Source: JAAXGX01 sp965203565 (GTDB lineage Bacteria; Acidobacteriota; Vicinamibacteria; Vicinamibacterales; UBA8438). Taken from it: DNA of 64,000 nt. Positions 22,246 to 31,908 of the stretch are shown one piece after another. The position numbers and the translations under genes were made by a program. The notes under the pieces are model-generated. The model was not told the DNA's origin and did no database searches. It worked only from the letters and a program-made list of their open reading frames with translations. The stretch covers positions 1,426,001 through 1,490,000 of the forward strand of contig OZ241896.1 in the NCBI GenBank assembly GCA_965203565.1, read 5' to 3'. How positions within the stretch are numbered: position 1 is the stretch's first letter; each line of letters opens with the position of its first letter.

Positions 22246-24936
22246 ATGAGCCTTGGACTGGCGCCGGCGGGGCGCCTGCAGTGGGCGGCTCGCGACGGCG
22301 ACCCTGCGCCGCCCGAGGTCGCCCGGTTGCGATCCGCCTTCGAGGCCGACTGGCGCGAAGCGCTCTTCACGCTGGCGGCGGACCGCGTCGATGCGCAGGA
22401 GGACGCCGCGGCGCGCTTCTGGCGGCAGATCGCCGAACATTACCTGATCGCGCTGTGCCATCTGCCCGGACAGGGGGCGCGCATCGAGGTGCAGCCTCCT
22501 TCGTCGGCCGACTGCGCCGCCTGGACCCTGGCCGCCCCGCCAATGCGCGGGGGCGAATATCTCTGCGAGGACAGCCTGCGGGAGATCTGGAGCCGCCTGG
22601 ACGAGTGGGTGCGCGAGGCGGCCTCGGCGGCCGGAGGACTGCCCGCGTTTCTGCGCGCCCGCGCCCCGAGCTGGCATCAGGTGGGGCGGGTCTGCTTCCA
22701 CCTGGCCGAGAACCGGAACGACGCAGCCCGGCCGTTCGCGTTCATGGTGACGTACGCCTCCGGTTTCGGCGCGGCGGGACGGGTGAAGCACCTGCCGTTG
22801 CGGCGGGCGCTGGAGCAGTACGCCGGAGCGAAGAACCGCGCGGCGCTCGTCGCGCTGCTGTCGCCCGTCCAGCAGGCCGCCGAGACGTGCGGCTGGGTGC
22901 GGGAGCTGGTCGACTCGGGCGACGTCTACCGGCCGCTGGCGTGGACGCCGGATCGCGCCTATCGGCTCCTGCGCAGCGCGCCGGCGCTCGAGGCGAGCGG
23001 ATTGACCGTGCGCCTGCCGAACTGGTGGCGGAAACGGCCGCGCCCGCAGGTCAGCGTCACCATAGGCGGCGCGTCGCCGTCGATGGTGGGCGCCGACGCC
23101 ATGGTCGACTTCGACGTGAACGTCGCGCTGGGCGGCGAGCCGCTGTCGCGCGCCGAGCTGGAGACGCTGCTCGAGGGCGACGACGGTCTGGTGCTGCTCA
23201 AGGGGCAATGGGTCGAGGTCGACGGGGAGCGGCTGCGGCAGGCCGTCGAGCACTGGGAGGCCGTGCGCCGGCAGGCGGGCGACGACGGGATTTCCTTCAT
23301 CGAAGGGATGCGCCTGCTCGCCGGCGCATCGGCCGACCTGCGCCGCGAGGATCGGACGGAGGCCGAACGTCCCTGGGTGGACGTCAACGCCGGTGACGGG
23401 ATGCGCCGGCTGCTGGCGGGGATGCGCCAGCCCGGCGCGCTCGACCCGGCGGACGTCGGCGGCGCGCTGCAGGCCGCGCTCCGGCCGTATCAGCGTGACG
23501 GCGTGGCGTGGCTGCGGCTGTTGACGACCCTGGGCCTCGGCACCTGCCTGGCCGACGACATGGGGCTCGGCAAGACCATCCAGGTGCTGGCCCTGCTGAC
23601 GTGCGGCCGCGGCGCCGGCGGCGCGCGGCCGGCGCCGTCGCTGCTGGTCGTCCCGGCCTCCCTGCTCGGGAACTGGCGCCGGGAGGCCGAGCGGTTCGCG
23701 CCGTCGCTGGTCCTGCGGTTTCTGCACCCGGCGGAAACGGACCGGGAGACGCTGGCGAAGGTCGCGGCCGCGCCGGCGCGGCGCCTGGCGGAGGCCGACT
23801 TGGCGGTGACGACCTACGCCATGCTGCACCGGCAACCCTGGCTGACGGCCGTGCAGTGGCGGCTGGTCATCCTGGACGAAGCGCAGGCCGTCAAGAACCC
23901 GGCGACCCGGCAGAGCCGGGCCGTACGTGCGCTGCCGGCGCGCGCCCGCGTCGCCCTGACCGGCACGCCGGTCGAGAACCGGCTGGGAGACCTGTGGGCG
24001 CTGTTCGACTTTCTCAATCCCGGACTGCTCGGCTCACGCGACGTGTTCGACCGGTTCGTCAAGGCGCTGCAGGAGCGCGACCGGCAACCGTTCGCGCCGC
24101 TCCGGCGGCTGATCGCCCCCTACGTCCTGAGGCGGCTGAAGACCGATCGACGGATCATCGACGACCTGCCGGACAAGACCGAGACGACGTGCGACTGCCA
24201 CCTGACCCGGAAGCAGGTGGCGCTCTACCAGCGCGTCGTGGGGACGATGCAGCGCGACCTCGACAGGACCGACGGCATCGCCCGGCGCGGCGTCGTGTTG
24301 CGGGCGCTCATGCGGCTGAAGCAGACGTGCAACCATCCCAGTCAGCTTTCCGGCGACGGCGACTACCGGCCCGCGGACAGCGGGAAGTTCGAGCGGCTGG
24401 CCCGGATCTGCGAGGAGCTGGCCGATCGCCAGCAGCGGGCGCTGATCTTCACCCAGTTCCGCGAGATCATCGAGCCGCTGTGCGAGCACCTGACCGCGGT
24501 CTTCGGCCGGCCCGGCCTCGTGCTGCACGGCCGAACCGGGGTCCGGCGGCGGCAGGAGCTGGTGGACCGGTTCCAGCGCGACGACGGACCGCCGTTCTTC
24601 ATCCTGTCGCTCAAGGCCGGGGGGACGGGGCTGAATCTGACGGCGGCGTCCCACGTCGTCCATTTCGACCGCTGGTGGAACCCGGCGGTCGAGAACCAGG
24701 CCACCGACCGCGCCTTTCGCATCGGTCAGCGGCGCAACGTGCTGGTCCACCGGTTCGTCACGCGCGGGACCGTCGAGGAAAAGATCGACAGGATGATTGC
24801 GGAAAAGCGGCAATTGGCGGAAGATCTGCTCGGCGGGCGCAGCGAGATCGACGTCACCACGCTGTCCGACGACGAGCTGATCGATCTGGTGCGCCTCGAC
24901 GTCACGCGCGCGAATCCCCATGCGGCGGCGGACTGA
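22246..24936 (+). CDS. SNF2-family DEAD/DEAH helicase
   Basis: An 896-residue DNA translocase. The N-terminal ~400 residues are the bacterial SNF2-associated region. The motor follows: Walker A D-M-G-L-G-K-T (K443), D-E-A-Q at 544-547, T-G-T-P-V-E-N, then the second RecA-like half with L-K-A-G-G-T-G-L-N-L-T and D-R-A-F-R-I-G-Q-R-R-N. Such proteins remodel or translocate on DNA; in many bacteria they are encoded beside a SWIM zinc-finger protein, as here. The ATG follows the csb2 stop after one base, so it is almost certainly read with the CRISPR genes. Base composition returns to the high GC of the host by eye, so the pair with the SWIM gene may be native and the cas genes inserted ahead of it. 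Confidence 0.88.
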   Translation: MSLGLAPAGRLQWAARDGDPAPPEVARLRSAFEADWREALFTLAADRVDAQEDAAARFWRQIAEHYLIALCHLPGQGARIEVQPPSSADCAAWTLAAPPMRGGEYLCEDSLREIWSRLDEWVREAASAAGGLPAFLRARAPSWHQVGRVCFHLAENRNDAARPFAFMVTYASGFGAAGRVKHLPLRRALEQYAGAKNRAALVALLSPVQQAAETCGWVRELVDSGDVYRPLAWTPDRAYRLLRSAPALEASGLTVRLPNWWRKRPRPQVSVTIGGASPSMVGADAMVDFDVNVALGGEPLSRAELETLLEGDDGLVLLKGQWVEVDGERLRQAVEHWEAVRRQAGDDGISFIEGMRLLAGASADLRREDRTEAERPWVDVNAGDGMRRLLAGMRQPGALDPADVGGALQAALRPYQRDGVAWLRLLTTLGLGTCLADDMGLGKTIQVLALLTCGRGAGGARPAPSLLVVPASLLGNWRREAERFAPSLVLRFLHPAETDRETLAKVAAAPARRLAEADLAVTTYAMLHRQPWLTAVQWRLVILDEAQAVKNPATRQSRAVRALPARARVALTGTPVENRLGDLWALFDFLNPGLLGSRDVFDRFVKALQERDRQPFAPLRRLIAPYVLRRLKTDRRIIDDLPDKTETTCDCHLTRKQVALYQRVVGTMQRDLDRTDGIARRGVVLRALMRLKQTCNHPSQLSGDGDYRPADSGKFERLARICEELADRQQRALIFTQFREIIEPLCEHLTAVFGRPGLVLHGRTGVRRRQELVDRFQRDDGPPFFILSLKAGGTGLNLTAASHVVHFDRWWNPAVENQATDRAFRIGQRRNVLVHRFVTRGTVEEKIDRMIAEKRQLAEDLLGGRSEIDVTTLSDDELIDLVRLDVTRANPHAAAD

Positions 24937-24946
24937 CGGGAATCCG

Positions 24947-25909
24947 ATGGAGTTCTGGTATCCGCGCTACGTGCCGGCCGGCGCCCGGCGCGCCCGAGCC
25001 CTGCTGGAGGTGCGCGATCTGCGGGCGCGCGGCGTGAAGGTGCAGCCGGTCGAGATCAAGGGCCGCGCCATCGTGCGGAGTTTCTGGGGCCGGCGCTGGT
25101 GCGAGCATCTGGAATCGTTCTCCGACTACGCCAACCGCCTGCCGCGGGGACGCTCCTACGTGCGCAACGGCTCGGTCTGTCATCTGGCGGTGGATTCCGG
25201 AGGCGTCGAGGCGATGGTGGCCGGAGGGTCGCTCTACCATGTCGCCGTGCGCATCAGGAGGCTCAAGCGGCCGACCTGGAAGGCGATCCGGAGCGCATGC
25301 GCCGGCCAGATCGGGTCGGTCCTCGAGCTGCTGCAGGGGCGGCTGTCCGATCACGTCATGGACGTCGTCACCCATCGCGAAGCCGGCCTGTTTCCGCAAC
25401 CGGGCGAGATCAAGCTGGCTTGCGACTGCCCCGACTGGGCCACGATGTGCAAGCATGCGGCGGCGGTGCTCTACGGCGTCGGCAGCCGCCTCGACGACAG
25501 CCCGGAGCTGCTCTTCCGGCTGCGCGGCGTCGACGAGGCGGAGCTGATCGCCGACGGCCTGACGCCGCCGCGAGAAGAGGCGACGGCCGACACCCTGGCC
25601 GGCGAAGATCTCGGGGACATCTTCGGCATCGATCTCGGGTCCGAGGACGGCGCGCCGCGCGCGCGGACGCCGCGGCCCGCCGCGCGGAAGCGGAGGAAGA
25701 CGACGAAGACGACGAAGACGACGGGCGCGCAGATCGCCGGGCTGCGCAAGCGCTGCGGGTTTTCAGCCGCCGAGTTCGCCGAGCTCCTCCAGGTTTCCGA
25801 GGCGACGGTGCGCCGCTGGGAAGCCGCGCCGAGGCCGCTCGACCTGCGCGCCCGTTCGCGGCAGGCCCTGGAGGTGCTGCTCGCGGAAATCGAGAAGCGG
25901 AGCGGATGA
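24947..25909 (+). CDS. SWIM zinc-finger protein with C-terminal XRE-like HTH domain
   Basis: A 320-residue protein. The SWIM zinc-binding motif is C159-x-C161-x6-C168-x-H170, preceded by the family blocks S-F-W-G-R-R-W-C-E and Y-A-N-R-L-P-R-G-R-S-Y-V-R-N-G-S-V. After a proline/alanine-rich linker with a short lysine-threonine repeat (K-T-T-K-T-T-K-T-T), the last ~60 residues are an XRE-type helix-turn-helix (F-A-E-L-L-Q-V-S-E-A-T-V-R-R-W-E). Zinc and HTH domains suggest DNA binding or regulation of the SNF2 partner. The start at 24947 (M-E-F-W-Y-P-R-Y-V) fits the family; an ATG at 24920 overlapping the SNF2 end is possible. Confidence 0.83.
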   Translation: MEFWYPRYVPAGARRARALLEVRDLRARGVKVQPVEIKGRAIVRSFWGRRWCEHLESFSDYANRLPRGRSYVRNGSVCHLAVDSGGVEAMVAGGSLYHVAVRIRRLKRPTWKAIRSACAGQIGSVLELLQGRLSDHVMDVVTHREAGLFPQPGEIKLACDCPDWATMCKHAAAVLYGVGSRLDDSPELLFRLRGVDEAELIADGLTPPREEATADTLAGEDLGDIFGIDLGSEDGAPRARTPRPAARKRRKTTKTTKTTGAQIAGLRKRCGFSAAEFAELLQVSEATVRRWEAAPRPLDLRARSRQALEVLLAEIEKRSG

Positions 25910-25949
25910 TGGTATTCTGGCGTAGCTGCTTCTCCCGCAGCTTCTTCCC

Positions 25950-26957
<1,008 letters not shown>

Positions 26958-26970
26958 TGCGCGAGAACCG

Positions 26971-27765
26971 ATGAACGAGCCGCACGACTTCGAGTCGATC
27001 CTTCCGGAGTATCCGGTGCGGCTCGCCAACTTCGAAGGGCCGCTCGACCTGCTCCTGCACCTGATCCGGAAGCACGAGATCGACGTCTACGACATCCCGA
27101 TCGCGCTGGTCGCCGACCAGTACCAGGCGTACCTCGACCTGATGCAGGAGCTCGACCTCGACGTGGCGGGCGAGTTCCTGGTCATGGCGGCCACGCTGAT
27201 CCACATCAAGTCGCGGATGCTGGTGCCGCGGATCGAAACGGAAGGCGGGCAGGAGGAGCCGGAGGATCCCCGCGACGCCCTGGTGCGGCGTCTGGTCGAG
27301 CACCAGAAGTTCAAGGCGGCGGCCGAGCTGCTGCACGAGCGGGCGGAGGTGCGCAGCGCCCAGTGGACCCGGCCGGACGAGCGGGTGGCCGCCATCGCCG
27401 GCGAGCCGATCGAGCGGGAGGTCGAGGTCGATCTGTTCAGCCTGCTCCAGGCGTTCCAGGCGGTGCTGGCCCGGCCGCGCGGCCGCCCGGGGCTGGCCGT
27501 GCCGGAGGCCCGCCTGTCGATAGAGGCGCGGATCGCGCAGCTCATGGAGCGGCTGTCCGACGCCGACGCGTGCGGATTCGAGGAGCTGTTCAACGACGCC
27601 TGGACCCGCCCGGCGTTCATCACCACGTTCCTCGCCCTGCTCGAAATGATCCGGCTGAAGCTCGTCCGCGTGCTGCAGGCGACGCCGTTCGGCCCGATAC
27701 GGGTCTACCGGCGGCCGCCGCCCGCGGACGCGCCGCCGGCGGGAGAACCGAACGGCCATGGCTGA
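26971..27765 (+). CDS. scpA: Segregation and condensation protein A
   Basis: A 264-residue kleisin that bridges the two heads of SMC and binds ScpB during chromosome condensation and segregation. The N-terminal F-E-G-P-L-D-L-L-L-H-L-I block is the family signature, followed by D-V-A-G-E-F-L-V-M-A-A-T-L and K-S-R-M-L-V-P. The C-terminal winged-helix part binds the SMC cap. It overlaps scpB by 8 nt, so the two subunits are translationally coupled. Confidence 0.92.
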   Translation: MNEPHDFESILPEYPVRLANFEGPLDLLLHLIRKHEIDVYDIPIALVADQYQAYLDLMQELDLDVAGEFLVMAATLIHIKSRMLVPRIETEGGQEEPEDPRDALVRRLVEHQKFKAAAELLHERAEVRSAQWTRPDERVAAIAGEPIEREVEVDLFSLLQAFQAVLARPRGRPGLAVPEARLSIEARIAQLMERLSDADACGFEELFNDAWTRPAFITTFLALLEMIRLKLVRVLQATPFGPIRVYRRPPPADAPPAGEPNGHG

Positions 27766-28396
27766 CGGCCTGAAGGAGCTCGAGGCGATTGTCGAGGCGC
27801 TCATCTTCGCGTCCCCCGAGCCGGTGACGCTGAAGACGCTCGTGAAGGCGCTCGACGCCGAGCCGCGCGAGCACGTCGAGGATGCGCTCGCCGCCGTCCG
27901 GGCGCGGTGGCGCGGGCGTGAAGGCGGCCTGCGGCTGATCGAGGTGGCCGGCGGCCACCAGATCGTGACGCGGCCGGAGCTGTCCGAATGGGTCCGGCGG
28001 CTGTTCCACGAGCACTCGAAGCAGCGGCTGTCGGTGCAGGCGCTCGAAACGCTGGCGGTGGTGGCGTACCGCCAGCCGGTCACGGGGCCGGAGATCGCCG
28101 AGATTCGGGGGGTCGGCGCCGCCGGCGTGCTCGCGACGCTGGTCGAGCGGCGCCTGATCAGGGTGACGGGCCGGAAACAGGTGGTCGGCCGCCCGTTCCT
28201 GTACGCTACGACCCGCGAGTTCCTCGACCGGTTCGGCCTGAACGACCTGTCGGAGCTGCCCCGGGTGGAGGACGTGGCCGAGGCGCTCGGTATGGAGCTG
28301 CCAGCCGGCGGCGCCGGGCCGCACCCGATAGACGAGCCGCTGCCGTTCGAGTCCGGACCGGACGCGCCGGCCCCGCCCAAGCCGCAGGTGCATTGA
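27758..28396 (+). CDS. scpB: Segregation and condensation protein B
   Basis: A 212-residue winged-helix dimer partner of ScpA in the SMC-ScpAB complex. The family blocks L-E-A-L-I-F-A-S-P-E-P, L-S-V-Q-A-L-E-T-L-A-V-V-A-Y-R-Q-P and G-R-P-F-L-Y-A-T-T-R-E-F-L-D-R-F-G-L are all present. The C-terminal tail beyond about residue 180 is proline-rich and poorly conserved. The gene sits in the common scpA-scpB-rluB order. Confidence 0.92.
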   Translation: MADGLKELEAIVEALIFASPEPVTLKTLVKALDAEPREHVEDALAAVRARWRGREGGLRLIEVAGGHQIVTRPELSEWVRRLFHEHSKQRLSVQALETLAVVAYRQPVTGPEIAEIRGVGAAGVLATLVERRLIRVTGRKQVVGRPFLYATTREFLDRFGLNDLSELPRVEDVAEALGMELPAGGAGPHPIDEPLPFESGPDAPAPPKPQVH

Positions 28397-28402
28397 CAGC
28401 CC

Positions 28403-29209
28403 GTGGCAGCCCCATCCGCCGCAGCGTCGCCGACCGCGGGCGCGTCCGGCGTGCGGCTGCAGAAGATCCTGTCGGCGGCGGGGGTCGCGTCGCGCCGCGC
28501 CGCCGAGGAGCTGATGCGCGAGGGACGCGTCACGGTCAACGGCGTCGTCGTCACGGGGCCCGGCTCGCGCGCCGACCCGGAGCGCGACGCGGTGCGTGTG
28601 GACGGCCGCCGGGTCGGCGGCGCCGTGCGGCGCCGCTACATCCTGGTCAACAAGCCGCGCGGCGTCGTCACGACCCGCAGCGACCCGCAACGGCGGAGGA
28701 CCGTGCTCGACCTGCTGCCGCGCGTCCGTGAGTACGTCTATCCGGTCGGCCGCCTCGACTATGACTCCGAGGGGCTGCTGCTGGTGACGAACGACGGCGG
28801 CCTGGCCGAGCGCCTGACCCATCCGCGCCACGCGCTCGAACGGGTGTACGAGGCGGTCGTCGAGGGGGTTCCGAGCGCCGCGCAGTTGCGGCGCCTGCAG
28901 GCCGGCGTTCCGCTCGACGGGCGGCGCACGGCGCAGGCCGGCGTGCGCCTGATCGGCGGGCGCCGGGTGCGGAGCGGAGACCGGGCGCGCATCGAGATCA
29001 CCCTCCGCGAAGGCCGCAACCGGCAGGTCCGGCGGATGCTCGACGCGATCGGGCATCCGGTCGTCCGGCTGCGGCGCGTCCAGTTCGGTCCGCTCCGGGA
29101 CCGGACGCTGGCGGCCGGGGGCTGCCGCGACCTGTCGCGGCGGGAGCTGACGGCGCTCCGCCGCGCCGCGGCGGAGCGGACCGCCGGCGAGGACCGGCCG
29201 CCGAGATGA
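28403..29209 (+). CDS. rluB: 23S rRNA pseudouridine synthase, RluB/RsuA family
   Basis: A 268-residue pseudouridine synthase. An N-terminal S4 RNA-binding domain (V-R-L-Q-K-I-L-S-A-A-G-V-A-S-R-R-A) is followed by the catalytic domain with the aspartate in G-R-L-D-Y-D-S-E-G-L-L-L. RluB modifies 23S rRNA helix 89; RsuA-type 16S activity cannot be excluded, but the scpB-rluB linkage favours RluB. The start is a GTG six bases after the scpB stop. The C-terminal basic extension is not conserved. It overlaps cmk in ATGA fashion. Confidence 0.87.
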   Translation: MAAPSAAASPTAGASGVRLQKILSAAGVASRRAAEELMREGRVTVNGVVVTGPGSRADPERDAVRVDGRRVGGAVRRRYILVNKPRGVVTTRSDPQRRRTVLDLLPRVREYVYPVGRLDYDSEGLLLVTNDGGLAERLTHPRHALERVYEAVVEGVPSAAQLRRLQAGVPLDGRRTAQAGVRLIGGRRVRSGDRARIEITLREGRNRQVRRMLDAIGHPVVRLRRVQFGPLRDRTLAAGGCRDLSRRELTALRRAAAERTAGEDRPPR

Positions 29210-29907
29210 CCGCCATCGTCGCGATCGACGGACCGTCGGGCGCCGGCAAGGGGACGGTCGCCCGCGCCGTCGCGCGCGCCCTGCGCTGGCGGTACGTCGA
29301 CACGGGGGCGATGTACCGGGCGGTCGCCTGGAAGGCCGCGCGGGACGGCCGGGCGCTCGACGACGAAGAGGCCGTGGCGGCCGTTTCCGCCGCCGCGGTG
29401 TTCGCGATGGACGAGTCGCGCGTCGCCATCGACGGACGCGACGTGACCGAGGCGATCCGCACGTCGGAGATCGACGCGGCGGCGGCGCGGGTCGCCCGCA
29501 TGCCGCGGGTGCGCGCGGCGCTCGTGGCCCGGCAGCGCCGGTACGCGGCGGACGGTCCGGTCGTGATGGAGGGGCGCGACATCGGGACCGTGGTCTTCCC
29601 GGACGCCGCCGTCAAGATCTATCTCGACGCATCGCCGGCGGAGCGCGCCCGGCGCCGGTCGACCGATCCGGCGCACGGCCTGTCCCGGACGGGCGGAATC
29701 GGCGCGGTCGCCGAGGCGATCGAGCAGCGGGACCGGATAGACCGCACGCGCCGGGCGTCGCCGCTCAAGCGGGCGTCCGACGCGGCGGTCGTCGACACGA
29801 CCGGCGTCCCGATCGACGCGGTGGTCGACCGGGTCCTCGCCATCGTCCGCGACCGGCTGCGCAGCGGCCGGCTCGGGCGAGTCCTTTCCAATTCAGCAAT
29901 GGCCTGA
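29206..29907 (+). CDS. cmk: Cytidylate kinase
   Basis: A 233-residue nucleoside monophosphate kinase that phosphorylates CMP and dCMP. The P-loop is G-P-S-G-A-G-K-G-T near residues 7-15, followed by Y-V-D-T-G-A-M-Y-R-A, and the substrate-binding M-E-G-R-D-I-G-T-V-V-F-P-D-A block. Both hallmarks are intact and the length is typical. It is the last gene of the trpS-to-cmk run; the 3' flank holds a degenerate fragment of the window's mobile element. Confidence 0.92.
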   Translation: MTAIVAIDGPSGAGKGTVARAVARALRWRYVDTGAMYRAVAWKAARDGRALDDEEAVAAVSAAAVFAMDESRVAIDGRDVTEAIRTSEIDAAAARVARMPRVRAALVARQRRYAADGPVVMEGRDIGTVVFPDAAVKIYLDASPAERARRRSTDPAHGLSRTGGIGAVAEAIEQRDRIDRTRRASPLKRASDAAVVDTTGVPIDAVVDRVLAIVRDRLRSGRLGRVLSNSAMA

Positions 29908-30352
29908 ACCGCCCGTGGTGGAGCCTCCGCGCGGGGCGCCGCCGCGGCGCCGCCGCGGCGCGGAGCGCGGTGATACAGTAATCGTCATGGCGATCGGCCT
30001 CGGCCGGCCCTCGGGAGACGCCGGCCGTCGACGCGGCCGTCTGGCGTCGCGGCCGGGCCGCCGCCGCTCTCTCCGCATGTGACCGGGAAGGGAAATGACT
30101 TCCGAAAGCATCGCTGCGTAAACGAGATGTAGTTCAGGTGAAGAACCCCAGGAGCGGGCGCTATGTGAAGATCGATCGGAGCGCCGGCGCGGAGGACGAA
30201 GGAGGCGCGTGACGCCCGACGGAGCGATGCGCCGGACGTGTCGATGATTCGGAGAGCGAACAGATGCCGTCTGATCTCCTGGACGCGACGCCCCTGCTGA
30301 CGCCGGCGGTGTTGCGGGCCCCCGCGCGGGCTCGACCCGGACGGCCGGCTGG
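29908..30352. other. Gene-poor stretch between cmk and the bioA element
   Basis: The first ~40 bp (from 29909, G-C-C-C-G-T-G-G-T-G-G-A-G) resemble the left end of the 158-bp element and may be a decayed copy. A short GC-only repeat follows at about 29935-29965. Further right lie two short open frames: one at 30138-30212 (listed separately) and a 53-codon frame from the ATG at 30264 with a fair Shine-Dalgarno (GGAGAG), which runs into the element and stops at 30425. The latter could be a small gene cut by the element. Nothing else is recognisable. Confidence 0.5.
30138..30212 (+). CDS. Possible 24-residue peptide (K-N-P-R-S-G-R-Y-V-K-I-D-R)
   Basis: A GTG-started frame encodes V-K-N-P-R-S-G-R-Y-V-K-I-D-R-S-A-G followed by an acidic tail. 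The K-N-P-x-S/T-G-R-Y-V-K-I-D pattern recalls small conserved proteins of unknown function in other bacteria, from memory only. Local base use is less GC-biased than the flanks. It could be a remnant of a longer gene. Confidence 0.2.
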   Translation: MKNPRSGRYVKIDRSAGAEDEGGA

Positions 30353-30511
30353 CAGCCTGTGGTGGAATCCCCGCGTCGCACCGAGAGCGGTGAGGCGCCC
30401 GGCTGACAAGGCGTGAGGAGGGCGCATATTGGGCATACGCAACCGACGAACAACGCCGTCAGGCGGGATGCATCGCCGCTCGAATGCAGCGGGGACTTTC
30501 GCCACGGGCTG
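30353..30511 (+). mobile_element. 158-bp element family, copy upstream of bioA
   Basis: A 159-bp copy with terminal inverted repeats (left CAGCCTGTGGTG, one base off consensus; right GCCACGGGCTG) flanked by a perfect 4-bp target duplication CTGG (30349-30352 and 30512-30515). It ends 17 bp before the bioA ATG in the same orientation. It contains CTGACA and CATATT 16 bp apart, which could act as -35 and -10 sequences reading into bioA. Confidence 0.9.
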
Positions 30512-30528
30512 CTGGGGGAGGGGCTGCA

Positions 30529-31875
30529 ATGACGTCGCACGACGACCTCGCGGCGCGCGACCGCGCGCATCTGTGGCATCCGTACACGCAGGCGTTGAAC
30601 CAGCCGCCGCCGCTGGTCGTCGTCCGGGGGGAGGGGGTCTATCTCCACACCGACGACGGCCGCCGGATCCTGGACGGGATCTCGTCGTGGTGGGTCAACC
30701 TGCACGGGCACGCGCATCCGAAGCTGAACGCCGCGCTCGCGCGGCAGGCCGGCGAGCTGGAGCACGTCATCTTCGCCGGCTGCACCCACCGCCCCGCCGT
30801 GGAGCTGGCCGAGCGGCTGGTCGAGATCCTGCCGGAGGGGCTCACCCGGGTCTTCTACTCCGACAACGGCTCGACCGCCGTCGAGGTGGCGCTCAAGCTG
30901 GCGTGGCAGTACTGGCGCAACCGGGGCGAAACGGACCGCCGGACGTTCATCGCGCTCGACCGCGCCTATCACGGCGACACGGTGGGCGCGATGTCGGTGA
31001 GCGAGGCGTCGAGCTTCACCGAGCCGTTCGCGCCGCTGTTGTTCCCGGCGGTCCGCGCGCACGAGCCGTACTGCCGCCGTTGCCCGGTCGGGCTTGAACG
31101 GGCGCGCTGCCGGATCGACTGCCTCGACAGTCTCGAATTCCACTTGAAAGCTCTCGGCGACGCCGTGGCGGGCGTGCTGGTCGAGCCGATGCTGCAGGGG
31201 GTCGGCGGGATGATCGTCTGGCCGCCGGAGTTCCTCGCCGGCGTCCGGGCGCTCTGCGACCGGTACGGCGCGCTGATGATCGCCGACGAGGTGCTGACCG
31301 GCTTCGGGCGCACCGGCCGGATGTTCGCGTGCGAGCACGCGGCGGTGACGCCGGACGTCATCTGCCTGTCGAAGGGGCTGACGGCCGGCTACCTGCCGAT
31401 GGCGGCGACGGCGGCGACCGAGTCGGTCTACGAAGCGTTCCTGAGCGAGGACCGGCGGAAGACGTTCTTCCACGGCCATTCGTACACCGCCAACCCGCTC
31501 GCCTGCGCGGTCGGCCTCGCGAGCCTCGACGTCTTCCGCGACGAGGGGGTGCTCGACCGGATCGGCCGTCTCGAAACGCAGTTGCGGGCCGGCCTCGAGC
31601 CGCTGCGCCGCCACTCGTACGTGGGCGACGTGCGGGTCATCGGCGGCGTCGGCGTCGTCGAGCTGACGCCGGAGGCGGACGGCGCGCCCGGCGGCGGCTA
31701 CTTCGACCGGATAGGCCCCCGCCTAGCGGACGCGTTCCTGCGGCGCGGCCTGCTGATCCGGCCGCTCGGCAACGTCGTCTACTTCATGCCGCCGTACGCC
31801 ATCTCCGACGCCGAGGCCGCCTGGGCGCTCGCCACGATCGGCGAGGTGATCGAGGAGACGGCCGGCGGGCGGTAG
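30529..31875 (+). CDS. bioA: Adenosylmethionine-8-amino-7-oxononanoate aminotransferase
   Basis: A 448-residue PLP enzyme that converts KAPA to DAPA in biotin synthesis using S-adenosylmethionine as amino donor. Visible features: W-H-P-Y-T-Q near the start, S-D-N-G-S-T-A-V-E-V-A-L-K typical of BioA, A-Y-H-G-D-T, the D-E-V-L-T-G-F-G-R-T-G aspartate block and the PLP lysine in L-S-K-G-L-T-A-G-Y-L-P. The ATG at 30529 has a strong GGGGGAGG 7 nt upstream, located just outside the mobile element. A frame from within the element would add 15 residues and is less likely. No other bio gene lies in the window. Confidence 0.88.
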   Translation: MTSHDDLAARDRAHLWHPYTQALNQPPPLVVVRGEGVYLHTDDGRRILDGISSWWVNLHGHAHPKLNAALARQAGELEHVIFAGCTHRPAVELAERLVEILPEGLTRVFYSDNGSTAVEVALKLAWQYWRNRGETDRRTFIALDRAYHGDTVGAMSVSEASSFTEPFAPLLFPAVRAHEPYCRRCPVGLERARCRIDCLDSLEFHLKALGDAVAGVLVEPMLQGVGGMIVWPPEFLAGVRALCDRYGALMIADEVLTGFGRTGRMFACEHAAVTPDVICLSKGLTAGYLPMAATAATESVYEAFLSEDRRKTFFHGHSYTANPLACAVGLASLDVFRDEGVLDRIGRLETQLRAGLEPLRRHSYVGDVRVIGGVGVVELTPEADGAPGGGYFDRIGPRLADAFLRRGLLIRPLGNVVYFMPPYAISDAEAAWALATIGEVIEETAGGR

Positions 31876-31908
31876 GGGCTTCCGGGGCTGCTACGGCTCG
31901 TCGTTCCG

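Noticed and set aside
25690..25730. Short tandem repeat in the SWIM gene as a possible regulatory repeat
   Set aside because: It is a coding low-complexity lysine-threonine linker between two domains and needs no other explanation.
28394..28405. Left-end-like CAGCCCGTGG at the rluB start
   Set aside because: Ten bases only, within the start region of a conserved gene, with no further element sequence.
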